A stretch of 39,490 nucleotides of DNA from Sedimentisphaerales bacterium (GTDB lineage: Bacteria > Planctomycetota > Phycisphaerae > Sedimentisphaerales > Anaerobacaceae): the NCBI GenBank assembly GCA_016932835.1, contig JAFGCD010000124.1:1-39490 (forward strand), written 5' to 3'. Each line of letters starts with the position of its first letter. Positions within the stretch are counted from its first letter, which is position 1. A program made the translations under genes and the position numbers. The notes under the pieces are model-generated. The model was not told the DNA's origin, made no database searches, and saw nothing but the letters and a program-made list of their open reading frames with translations. Shown piece by piece: positions 9,192 through 16,201 of this stretch.

Positions 9192-10307
9192 ATGGCTAAG
9201 ACAACAACGGCATATATCGGTATCGGCAGCAATCTTGGCGACCGGCGTCAGTATATTGCGAGCAGCGTCAAGCTGCTGGCAGGCGTTCCGGAGTTGGATC
9301 TTGTTCGTGTCAGCGGGGCGGTTGAAACGCCTCCGCTGCTCGATGCGGGGCAAGAACGTTACCTTAACGCCGTTGCCGAAGTGCAGACACAGTTGGATGC
9401 TCATGGAGTTCTCAAGACTTTAGGCGAAATCGAGATTCTGCTGGGTCGAACTCGGCGCCAGAGATGGGGTCCTCGTACAATCGACCTTGACCTTCTTCTG
9501 TTCGGCGACGAGATTATTGACACGCCCAGCCTGGCCGTTCCACATCCTCAGATGCATCTTCGCTGGTTCGTTTTGCAGGGGCTGTGTGAATTGCGAAGCG
9601 ATCTTGTGCATCCTGTTCTCGGGGAAACCGCGGGCGTTCTGGCGGCTCGGCTGAACGGGAGCAGTTTCTTCCTCGATTCGGCAAGGCCTCAACTGATATC
9701 CATCGCAGGGGTGATCGGGGCAGGCAAGACGACGCTTGCCGAAAGACTTTCCGAGGAACTCGGCTGCCGAGTTCTGCGCGAGCCTTACGATACGAATCCG
9801 TTTATGCCGAAGGTCTATGCCGGCAGGACGGAATTGGCGCTGGATTCGCAATTGTATTTCCTCAATGGCCGCGTAGAGCAGTTGAATCGCGGGGATTTGC
9901 CGGCCGGGCAGGCGGTGCTGAGTGACTATATCTTCGAGAAGGAACTGATCTATGCTCGGCTGCTGCTGAATGACGAGCAACTATCGCTTTACAGTAAACA
10001 GTATGAAGCGTTGCGGGACGCGCCTGCGACGCCGGTTCTTGTAATATACGTCCGGGATTCGGCGGACAATTGCCTGGAGCGAATTCACAGTCGGAACCGG
10101 CCTTACGAGCAACAGATACGTAAAGATTTTATCGACGCCCTGATCGATGACTACGAGAGGCTGTTTGGCGAGTGGAAGGCGTGCCCGGTGATTCGAATTC
10201 ACACATCGGAACTCGATTATTCCAAGCCGACAACTATCGAGAGAATCGCCAGTCAGGTTCGGCATTACACGGTAATGCAGGGCGTCGGCGCAGTCGGAAG
10301 GAGTTGA
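9192..10307 (+). CDS. folK: HPPK (FolK) - deoxynucleoside kinase fusion
   Basis: Two-domain protein of 371 residues. Residues 1-160 are 6-hydroxymethyl-7,8-dihydropterin pyrophosphokinase of folate synthesis: YIGIGSNLGDR at 8-18 and RWGPRTIDLDLLLFG at 91-105 with the Mg-binding D98-x-D100. Residues 165-360 form a deoxynucleoside kinase-like P-loop domain: Walker A GVIGAGKTT at 173-181, REPYDTNPF, the YIFEKELIYAR helix in place of the usual DRS-type motif, and a lid with RNRPYEQQI. The second domain probably phosphorylates a deoxynucleoside; its substrate cannot be read. No SD is evident before the ATG. panC follows after two bases. I recall this fusion in planctomycetes and some other bacteria, so it is unusual rather than new. 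Confidence 0.92.
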   Translation: MAKTTTAYIGIGSNLGDRRQYIASSVKLLAGVPELDLVRVSGAVETPPLLDAGQERYLNAVAEVQTQLDAHGVLKTLGEIEILLGRTRRQRWGPRTIDLDLLLFGDEIIDTPSLAVPHPQMHLRWFVLQGLCELRSDLVHPVLGETAGVLAARLNGSSFFLDSARPQLISIAGVIGAGKTTLAERLSEELGCRVLREPYDTNPFMPKVYAGRTELALDSQLYFLNGRVEQLNRGDLPAGQAVLSDYIFEKELIYARLLLNDEQLSLYSKQYEALRDAPATPVLVIYVRDSADNCLERIHSRNRPYEQQIRKDFIDALIDDYERLFGEWKACPVIRIHTSELDYSKPTTIERIASQVRHYTVMQGVGAVGRS

Positions 10308-10309
10308 TT

Positions 10310-11173
10310 ATGGAGGTTTGCCGGACAATCGAGTCTGTCCGGGACATGGTCGGTAAGGCTCGCGGAGAAGGCAAGAGGATCGGCCTGGCGCCGACTATGG
10401 GCGCGCTGCACATCGGGCATGTGTCACTGCTAAGACGAGCGGCCGAAGAGTGCGATTTTGTCGTCGTGAGCATTTTCGTAAATCCGACCCAGTTCGGTCC
10501 CGGCGAAGATTTCGACAATTATCCCCGTCCGTTCGACAGGGACCTCGATATATGCAGAAAGAGTGGCGTCGATATTGTTTTCGCACCGACTGCCGGGATC
10601 ATGTACCCGGACGAGAACCTGACGTGGGTGGAGGTGGAGAAGCTGACGGAGCCTCTTTGCGGGATGTCACGGACTGGGCATTTTCGAGGAGTGACAACGG
10701 TCTGCGCCAAGCTCTTCAATATCGTTCTTCCGGATGCTGCGTATTTCGGTCTGAAGGATGCTCAGCAGGCCGCGGTAATCAAGAAAATGGTCGCGGACCT
10801 GAACATGGCTTTGGAAATTGTGGTATGCCCCACGGTTCGTGAAGCCAACGGTCTTGCTGTGAGCAGCAGAAACAAGTACCTCAGTGAAACTCAGCGAGAA
10901 GAGGCGTCGAAGATATATGCATCGCTTTTGAAATGCGAAGAACTCATCGCAGGGGGCGAAACCAACAGCAGTAAAATCGTCAGGCAGATGCGTGAAATAC
11001 TGGACGAAATCGCCGGCGGCGAGGTAGAATATGTTGAAATTGTCGATGCCGGGACACTGGCAAAGGTAGAAACAGTCAAGGGCAGTGTGCTTGCAGCGGT
11101 AGCCTTGAAACTCGGACGAGCAAGACTGATTGACAATATCGTTTGCCGGATAATACAGCCAGAGGCGCAGTGA
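10310..11173 (+). CDS. panC: Pantothenate synthetase
   Basis: Pantoate-beta-alanine ligase: ATP, pantoate and beta-alanine (the PanD product) give pantothenate. The 287-residue protein has PTMGALHIGH with the HxGH nucleotide motif at 34-37, FVNPTQFGPGEDFDNYPR, YFGLKDAQQAAVI, and GLAVSSRNKYLS as the KMSKS-like loop. The ATG at 10310 has GGAAGGAG about seven bases upstream; a longer frame reaching back to 10172 lies inside the preceding gene. It follows folK-dnk by two bases, so these are one operon linking folate and CoA precursor supply, an association also seen in other bacteria where folK and panC are adjacent. Confidence 0.97.
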   Translation: MEVCRTIESVRDMVGKARGEGKRIGLAPTMGALHIGHVSLLRRAAEECDFVVVSIFVNPTQFGPGEDFDNYPRPFDRDLDICRKSGVDIVFAPTAGIMYPDENLTWVEVEKLTEPLCGMSRTGHFRGVTTVCAKLFNIVLPDAAYFGLKDAQQAAVIKKMVADLNMALEIVVCPTVREANGLAVSSRNKYLSETQREEASKIYASLLKCEELIAGGETNSSKIVRQMREILDEIAGGEVEYVEIVDAGTLAKVETVKGSVLAAVALKLGRARLIDNIVCRIIQPEAQ

Positions 11174-11201
11174 GTTTGCGTTCTGCAAAATTGGGAGACA
11201 G

Positions 11202-11687
11202 ATGAAAATGGATCGATTCACTAAAGACGGCAGATTGATTATTCCACTGGCGCAGCGCAAGACAGGCACAGATACTGCCGCTGAGGACAAAGTGCGGTAC
11301 GTCATAACAGAAGCCTATTGCCCGGCAGGCTGCAATATCATCGACAGCAAGCACAAGATCGGCGGCCAGCCCGGACTGCGAATGAAGTTCAGGCGTCCGG
11401 GCGTTGAAGGCGAATTTGTTCTCTCGGCAATAGAAGGCGACTTCGAGAAGATTGTGCTCTCCGGCGAACTGGCCGAGGGCGTTAAAGATGATTTGTACTG
11501 CCCCCATTGCGACGTCATGTTCAAGAAACTGGTCAACTGCCCGTGCAAAGCCGACGCCGACATGGTCGTAATCGGGCTGACGCCCAAGCTCGATTTCAAT
11601 AACGCAATTGCATTCTGCAACGTCACGGGGTGCCCTAACGGGAGCTTCATCAAGTCGGGCGAAGTCATAAGGCACATCCGCCTATAG
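11202..11687 (+). CDS. Eight-cysteine protein of unknown function
   Basis: A 161-residue soluble protein, not recognised. It has four closely spaced cysteine pairs: C40/C44 (CPAGC), C100/C103 (CPHC), C113/C115 (CPC) and C139/C144 (CNVTGC), enough for two zinc or iron-sulfur sites. Between them are beta-rich segments (RMKFRRPGVEGEFVLSAIEGDF). There is no signal peptide or membrane segment. The ATG at 11202 has GGGAGAC upstream, and the gene begins 28 bp after panC on the same strand, so it is likely the last gene of the folK-panC operon. A metal-binding or regulatory role is possible but not shown. Confidence 0.7.
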   Translation: MKMDRFTKDGRLIIPLAQRKTGTDTAAEDKVRYVITEAYCPAGCNIIDSKHKIGGQPGLRMKFRRPGVEGEFVLSAIEGDFEKIVLSGELAEGVKDDLYCPHCDVMFKKLVNCPCKADADMVVIGLTPKLDFNNAIAFCNVTGCPNGSFIKSGEVIRHIRL

Positions 11688-11760
11688 GGACCGGCCTCCG
11701 GAGCCGACTATCGGGTGCGTATAACTTTCACTTTGCCCCGGTGGCGATGTTTGGTAAGAT

Positions 11761-12567
11761 TCAATCCCACTTGAATTTTGGAATGCCTTTTAGCAGGTAA
11801 TCCATGCGGCTGCGAACGTTATCGTCCCTGAATTTTTCCTCTCTCCACTTCTTGATTTCGTCGTTTTGGTCTTCAATCTGCTTCTGGAGGTCGGCCAGTC
11901 GCTTTAGCAACTCCTCGTATGCGATTTGTTTGCGTCGGACTATGAGGTCGAAGCGGTCATTGACGACGTTTTTCAACTGGCCGGCAAGCTCTTTCCTCTT
12001 GTTGTCGTCTTTCTCGCCCTTTATCTTCGCGATCAGCTCATCGCGTCTGAACTTCAAGTGCAGGTCCTGCTTGAGAACCTTGACGAGTTCCTCGTTCCAC
12101 CTGGCTTCGTATATTCTCCTGTACGTGATCCATATGCTCTCGTATCTTTTGTTGTAGCTATTTGGGTCGTTGGTCTTGATGTTCTTGAGTTCTTCGGCTC
12201 TGTCATGGTAGTTCTTGTCGAACCATTCGAGGAACTCATCTCGGCGTCTCTGCCTGTAATTTTCGATCTTCTCGTTGATTATCTTGCCGAATTCCTCGCC
12301 GCCATGGTCTTTCAATTCCGTCAGGAACTTCTCTTGGTCTGTCTTTCGCAGTTCTTCGAGTTCTTCTGCCTTCTTCGGGTTGCTTTCGCTTATGCGTTTG
12401 AGGATCCTGGCGATTTCTTCGTCGTTGAGATCGAATGGTCTTCTTCCGGTGTATCGCTGCTCGTTGCCGTCCCAGATTACGTCTTCGGCGTTTTCAGCGC
12501 CTACAGCGGCACCGATCGCCGTTAACAACCCGACCCAAACCAACAATATCGCACGACGCAGCGTCAT
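11761..12567 (-). CDS. Exported charged helical protein of sigma-factor operon
   Basis: A 268-residue protein of unknown function. Residues 1-24 are a signal peptide ending A-V-G-A. The mature part is highly charged (Lys, Arg, Glu, Asp) and almost free of turns, with long helical or coiled-coil stretches at about 45-250, for example LKRLADLQKQIEDQNDEIKKW. There are no cysteines after the signal. The ATG has AAGGA five bases upstream overlapping the end of the preceding anti-sigma gene, from which it is seven bases away. The position in an ECF operon suggests a periplasmic partner that senses or buffers the signal; this is inference. Confidence 0.7.
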   Translation of the reverse strand: MTLRRAILLVWVGLLTAIGAAVGAENAEDVIWDGNEQRYTGRRPFDLNDEEIARILKRISESNPKKAEELEELRKTDQEKFLTELKDHGGEEFGKIINEKIENYRQRRRDEFLEWFDKNYHDRAEELKNIKTNDPNSYNKRYESIWITYRRIYEARWNEELVKVLKQDLHLKFRRDELIAKIKGEKDDNKRKELAGQLKNVVNDRFDLIVRRKQIAYEELLKRLADLQKQIEDQNDEIKKWREEKFRDDNVRSRMDYLLKGIPKFKWD

Positions 12568-12574
12568 AGCGTCC

Positions 12575-13093
12575 TTACCCTTTCCAGAACTCGCGTTTTA
12601 TATCGAGAAGCTCCATCTCGGCCTGGTCAACTTGCGACTCGCGACTGCCGTTTTCACCGAGCAACAGAGCCTTCATTTCATTCTCAATTCGTTCTACTTC
12701 CGTAGTAAAAGCTGCAAGATCCAGATCGTCAACAGAAATATCGTCCCCCTCCCATATTGCCATTGGGATAATCTCCGAGGCGACGGCGACGCCCGGCGCT
12801 CCGTCAGGGTGCAGCGGCCTCCATGTCCAGATCGAGGCGATTATGAGAAAAGCCGCGGCAATACCCGCCGCTCTCGATGCGAACCACCTGAAATGGCGTC
12901 GTCCGCTATGCACAAAGGTGTTGAGCATATCGCTCTTGATTCGGCTCAGAAGCTCCGGGTTCGGCTGAGGCGCCGGCCAGGCCCGAAGAAGCTCGTCACC
13001 TCGCTCGATATCATCCACGGCATTTTCAGCCTGCGCCGAATCGCCAAATCGCTCGAATAAGTCCCGAAGGTTTTCCCGGCTGTTGTCGTTCAT
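12575..13093 (-). CDS. Putative membrane-anchored anti-sigma factor
   Basis: A 172-residue single-pass protein. The N-terminal 65 residues are hydrophilic and cytoplasmic-like (NLRDLFERFGDSAQ...LLSRIKSDMLNTF), one transmembrane segment lies at about 73-90, and the C-terminal part is acidic and would face the periplasm. This is the layout of ECF anti-sigma factors, but the HxxxCxxC zinc motif of the ZAS class is absent; there are no cysteines at all. AAAGG lies nine bases before the ATG. The gene follows the sigma factor by 120 bp and precedes the exported helical protein by seven. Function rests on context and topology. Confidence 0.65.
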   Translation of the reverse strand: MNDNSRENLRDLFERFGDSAQAENAVDDIERGDELLRAWPAPQPNPELLSRIKSDMLNTFVHSGRRHFRWFASRAAGIAAAFLIIASIWTWRPLHPDGAPGVAVASEIIPMAIWEGDDISVDDLDLAAFTTEVERIENEMKALLLGENGSRESQVDQAEMELLDIKREFWKG

Positions 13094-13213
13094 AAGTCAC
13101 TGCCTTTCAGCACAATCCGTTGCGCCTACACCACAAAAATTCACCTCTTACATCTTCCTAATCAACCAGTCATTCGCTTTTATGCAGTCGAATATTATTT
13201 TAATTATTCCAAA

Positions 13214-13756
13214 TCATTCGGGCCTCTGGCCCATCATTTCACGAAGCCGCTTCAGACCCCGATGCAATCGTGAAAGCGTCGTACCTATCGGCTCGGACCT
13301 CACTTCGGCAATTTCTTTAAGGCTCATCTGGGAATAGAACCGCAACATTATAAGTTCGCGAGTTTCGGAATCGAGCTTGCCCAACTGAATCTGGAGCCGG
13401 TCGCCCCGATCGCTTTCGGAACGTTTTTGCTCTGTAACCTCCGACTCAAGATCACGCCGGCGGGCATCGAGCAGCTTCATCCGGCGTTGCCTGGCGCGAA
13501 GATGGTCGTGAAAGATATTGGCGGCGATTTTAAAAAGCCAGCCTTCGAATGCGCCGCCCTTATAGGTCTTAACCTTCTGAACCAATTTGACAAAGAGCTC
13601 GCTGAGCAATTCATCGCTGAGTTCCCTGTTGCCGGTCAGGCGATAGAAATATCCGTAACACCGCCCGGCGTACATATCAACGATTTCGCTGAAGCACTCA
13701 GCATCACCGTCCTGACAACCGCTCACTATACGGGCTAAATCGTCGTTGTGTGTCAT
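13214..13756 (-). CDS. ECF-type RNA polymerase sigma factor
   Basis: A 180-residue sigma70-family protein with region 2 at about 25-90 (YFYRLTGNRELSDELLSELF, then FEGWLFKIAANIFHDHLRARQRR) and region 4 at about 125-175 (ETRELIMLRFYSQMSLKEIAEV and the helix-turn-helix GTTLSRLHRGLKRLREMM). There is no region 3, as expected for ECF factors. A charged linker (RRRDLESEVTEQKRSESDR) joins them. The two downstream genes encode a membrane protein and an exported protein, so the sigma factor is probably held inactive until an envelope signal arrives. I could not find a convincing autoregulatory GGAAC/CGTC-type promoter upstream; a GGAAACC and a TATAAG are present within 50 bases. Confidence 0.93.
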   Translation of the reverse strand: MTHNDDLARIVSGCQDGDAECFSEIVDMYAGRCYGYFYRLTGNRELSDELLSELFVKLVQKVKTYKGGAFEGWLFKIAANIFHDHLRARQRRMKLLDARRRDLESEVTEQKRSESDRGDRLQIQLGKLDSETRELIMLRFYSQMSLKEIAEVRSEPIGTTLSRLHRGLKRLREMMGQRPE

Positions 13757-14114
13757 AGCAAAGCGCTTCTTATAAACTAACAGACGGTTTCCGATGTCGA
13801 TTTATTGCAAAAAAATCCACTTATCGGTCCTTACTCGAAACAACACCACCAACACCGTCTCAACGCTCCCTCGATCACAACCAACGCAATCAAGACCAAT
13901 CCATAGATCCTCAACCCAGATAAGGCTCAAAAACACGGTAAAGTAACTCATTGAAGCCTTGTTCTAACAGGATAATAGCAGATTTTCGCCGATTTGCAAG
14001 GATTTTGCCTGCCTGCGGCGTTTCGAGGATTGGGCTTACAGTGTGCCATTTCGGCTGGTGTTGTCTGGGTCGTGACAACTTCAAGGTCCTCGATAGCTTT
14101 CGGTTAAGGCGGCT
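13757..14114. other. Gene-poor stretch with strong strand composition bias
   Basis: 358 bp between the sigma factor start and the end of the next minus-strand gene. Positions about 13830-13930 are C/A-rich and nearly free of G on the plus strand, unlike flanking DNA. A perfect six-base inverted repeat (GTTGTC/GACAAC, 14060-14065 and 14074-14079) has no following T-run. A 49-codon minus-strand frame starts near 13950 but I cannot support it as a gene. Confidence 0.4.
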
Positions 14115-15434
14115 CTAAAGCTCCCAGCCATTGCGATATGGCCGGCGAATGTATGCATCGGCGTCGGGACAGCCGACGGCCTTGAGGTTTTTCGCGTCCC
14201 ATGCCAGCTTGCTGCCTGTCCGAAGCGCAACATTGCACAGCAGGGCGGCTTCTGTCAGAGCACCGGAATAGTCGAAATTGCATGTCGTCGGCCCGCCCGT
14301 CTTGCAGGCCTCGACCCATTCGGCGTGATGGCCTATCGAATCGGCGATGAACGGTTCGGGAGGCTTGAAGCCGGCAAATTTGTCCTCCGGGAGGAGTTGA
14401 TGTCGCCCGTAATCGGCGATCAGCATCCCATCGGCGCCTATGAAGAGGACAGCGCTTCCCCATTGGGGAATGCCCTTTTCTTTGAGAAAGGCAGGGTAAG
14501 GGCCTCCATTATACCATGTGAGGGTGACGGCAGGCAGGTCGGCTCGTGCGGGGTATTGCTGCTTTGCGATGGTCCAGCGAGCAGCGCTTTCCGGGTGCAC
14601 CGGCCCCCTTGCCTCGACGGTAACCGGATGCCTCAATTTCAATGCCCAGAAAGCCAGGTCGCAGTAGTGGCAGAAGAAATCGCCGAGCTGACCGTTGGCG
14701 AAATTCCACCAGTATCGCCATCCGAAGGGCGCGTAGGCCCTGTTGTAAGGCCGATACGGCGCCGGTCCGAGCCAGAGGTCCCAATCGAGCGATTCGGGCA
14801 CGGCGGGGCGGTCGGCGGGGGCATCGGGCTGAGTCATGTCAGTCGGAGTGGCAGGGCCGTTGAAATCGGCGCCCATCCATACGTGAACCTCGCGGACGGG
14901 CCCGATAGCCCCGCTTTGAACGAGTTCGACTGCCCGGCGGTAGTTGGCGCCGGCGTGAATCTGGGTTCCCATCTGCGTGACCAGTTTCCTGTCGCGGGCA
15001 ATATCCGACATCAGGCGAGCCTCGTAAACGCTATGCGTCAGAGGCTTTTCGCAGTAGCAGTGCTTGCCGAGCTTCATAGCCATCATGCCTGCAGCGGCAT
15101 GGGTATGATCGGGCGTGCCGATGACTACAGCGTCGATTTTGTCGTGTATTTCTTCGAGCATTATGCGGAAGTCTTTGTATCGCTTTGCCTGGGTAAATCG
15201 CTCGAAGGTCTTAGCTGAGTGCACGTGATCGACGTCGCACAGCGCAACGATATTCTCGCTCGCAACACCATCGATATCCGCGGCGCCGCGTCCGCCGACG
15301 CCTATACCGGCTATATTGAGCCTGCTGTTGGCCTGGGTTCCGCGAACCAGTTTGCTGTTGGACAGGACGACCAACCCGGAACCCAAGTAAGCTGTCCGGC
15401 GCAGAAATTCGCGACGATTCAATCCGGCACTCAT
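14115..15434 (-). CDS. Tat-exported Gfo/Idh/MocA family oxidoreductase
   Basis: A 439-residue NAD(P)-binding oxidoreductase-family protein. It starts at the ATG at 15434, which has AAGGGG about nine bases upstream; an ATG at 15452 has no SD. The N-terminus is a twin-arginine signal (NRREFLRRTAYLGSGLVVL). The Rossmann domain follows (NIAGIGVGGRGAADIDGV; IDAVVIGTPDHTHAA), with CEKPLTHSVYEARL as the EKP motif, then a C-terminal alpha/beta domain containing WRYWWNFANGQLGDFFCHYCDL. Planctomycetes hold many such exported paralogs, thought to act on sugars or their derivatives; the substrate is unknown. It appears to be a single-gene unit. A paralog lies at 25490-26962. Confidence 0.9.
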   Translation of the reverse strand: MSAGLNRREFLRRTAYLGSGLVVLSNSKLVRGTQANSRLNIAGIGVGGRGAADIDGVASENIVALCDVDHVHSAKTFERFTQAKRYKDFRIMLEEIHDKIDAVVIGTPDHTHAAAGMMAMKLGKHCYCEKPLTHSVYEARLMSDIARDRKLVTQMGTQIHAGANYRRAVELVQSGAIGPVREVHVWMGADFNGPATPTDMTQPDAPADRPAVPESLDWDLWLGPAPYRPYNRAYAPFGWRYWWNFANGQLGDFFCHYCDLAFWALKLRHPVTVEARGPVHPESAARWTIAKQQYPARADLPAVTLTWYNGGPYPAFLKEKGIPQWGSAVLFIGADGMLIADYGRHQLLPEDKFAGFKPPEPFIADSIGHHAEWVEACKTGGPTTCNFDYSGALTEAALLCNVALRTGSKLAWDAKNLKAVGCPDADAYIRRPYRNGWEL

Positions 15435-15575
15435 ACGTTTGCACCCCTTCATTTCGAATTTGACACTGTTTGCGGTATATATTCAGGGGACGCCAACGCA
15501 CATCGTATTAAAGCCTCGGTCCCCATCGGCGGCAGTCCTCACACATTCAGGTATCAACGTATCGGGACGGCAATG

Positions 15576-15866
15576 TCAGAAGTCCTGCTTTTCCTCGTCC
15601 TCGTCGTCCGGGAGCTTCCACTTCTCGGACTCGTCGATATCCTCAATTTCTTTCTCCATGTAGCGGAAAAGTTTGTCCTGAATGGGGGCGAGCTTGCCGT
15701 ACCACTGGAGCATTCCCTGCTGTGCGGCGACGAGCATGTTGAGTTGTATGAACTGCCATTTCGCGATGCATTCGGGCTCCTTAATGTTGGAGAACGGGTC
15801 GCATTTGAATGCTCTTTTGCCGTCTTCTCCGGCCTCGTAGAGTTCGCAGTCTTTGCATTGGATCAT
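15576..15866 (-). CDS. Small acidic cysteine-containing protein
   Basis: A 96-residue protein of unknown function. The N-terminus has a cysteine set MIQCKDCELYEAG...FKCDPF...PECIAKW (C4, C7, C22 and C33), suitable for a small metal site. The middle is helical and rich in Gln/Met/Leu, and the C-terminus is strongly acidic (LPDDEDEEKQD). It has no signal or membrane segment. AGGGCGG lies about eight bases before the ATG. It is divergent from the 26-residue basic peptide gene at 16044. The acidic tail facing a divergent, very basic product is noted without claiming a link. Confidence 0.7.
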   Translation of the reverse strand: MIQCKDCELYEAGEDGKRAFKCDPFSNIKEPECIAKWQFIQLNMLVAAQQGMLQWYGKLAPIQDKLFRYMEKEIEDIDESEKWKLPDDEDEEKQDF

Positions 15867-15937
15867 AATACTACCGCCCTGGACTGTGGCCTAAAAGCGG
15901 TGATTCATCCCCAAAAACAAAAAAACGGAAGAATTGC

Positions 15938-15966
15938 TTGCTTTCGGCCGTTAGTTCTTATATATT
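15938..15966 (+). promoter_or_regulatory. Promoter candidate upstream of the 26-residue peptide and RACo gene
   Basis: TTGCTT (15938-15943), 17-base spacer, TATATT (15961-15966). Two copies of TACACTTG follow at 15979-15986 and 16000-16007, 21 bp apart, i.e. two helical turns, just downstream of the expected start point. Confidence 0.5.
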
Positions 15967-16043
15967 CAACCGTTACTATACACTTGTAACGAGTTGAAGT
16001 ACACTTGCAATAAAGATTTTTGGGTTTCGATCCGGAGAGTTAG

Positions 16044-16124
16044 ATGGCAAAATCGAGGCGAAGACGCAAAATAGGCAGCAAAAAACGCCGCGCGAAGTGG
16101 AAAATACGGCATAAAATAAGCTGA
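16044..16124 (+). CDS. 26-residue very basic peptide, bS22/mS38-like candidate
   Basis: ATG at 16044 to TGA at 16122-16124, with GGAGAG four bases upstream of the start. The product begins MAKSRRRRKIGSKKRRAKWK and ends IRHKIS; 14 of 26 residues are Lys, Arg or His. The run of basic residues around a G-S-K-K-R-R core resembles the mycobacterial ribosomal protein bS22 and the C-terminal domain of mitochondrial mS38 (AURKAIP1/COX24 family), which are short, basic and bind the small ribosomal subunit. Similarity this short can be chance, but the SD and upstream promoter elements support translation. It is followed after 77 bp by the RACo-like gene on the same strand. Confidence 0.55.
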   Translation: MAKSRRRRKIGSKKRRAKWKIRHKIS

Positions 16125-16170
16125 TTGTTCGCTGCAGACCGCGTTTATCGAGCAGAAGCTCAAAAATCAT

Positions 16171-16189
16171 CCTGCCGGTTTGCGGCAGG
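16171..16189 (+). promoter_or_regulatory. Hairpin in leader of RACo-like gene
   Basis: CCTGCCG-GTTTG-CGGCAGG is a perfect seven-base stem ending 12 bases before the ATG at 16202. The GCAGGG that would be the only SD-like sequence is inside the 3' arm, so the hairpin could mask ribosome entry. No T-run follows, so it is unlikely to be a terminator. Confidence 0.4.
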
Positions 16190-16201
16190 GCGATTCGATA
16201 G

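Noticed and set aside
13757-13960. 49-codon minus-strand frame upstream of the sigma factor
   Set aside because: Weak SD, no recognisable protein features, in a compositionally odd tract; another short hydrophobic frame overlaps it.
14325-15218. 297-codon open frame antisense to the Gfo/Idh/MocA gene
   Set aside because: Shadow of a clearly identified gene; no SD or protein motifs.
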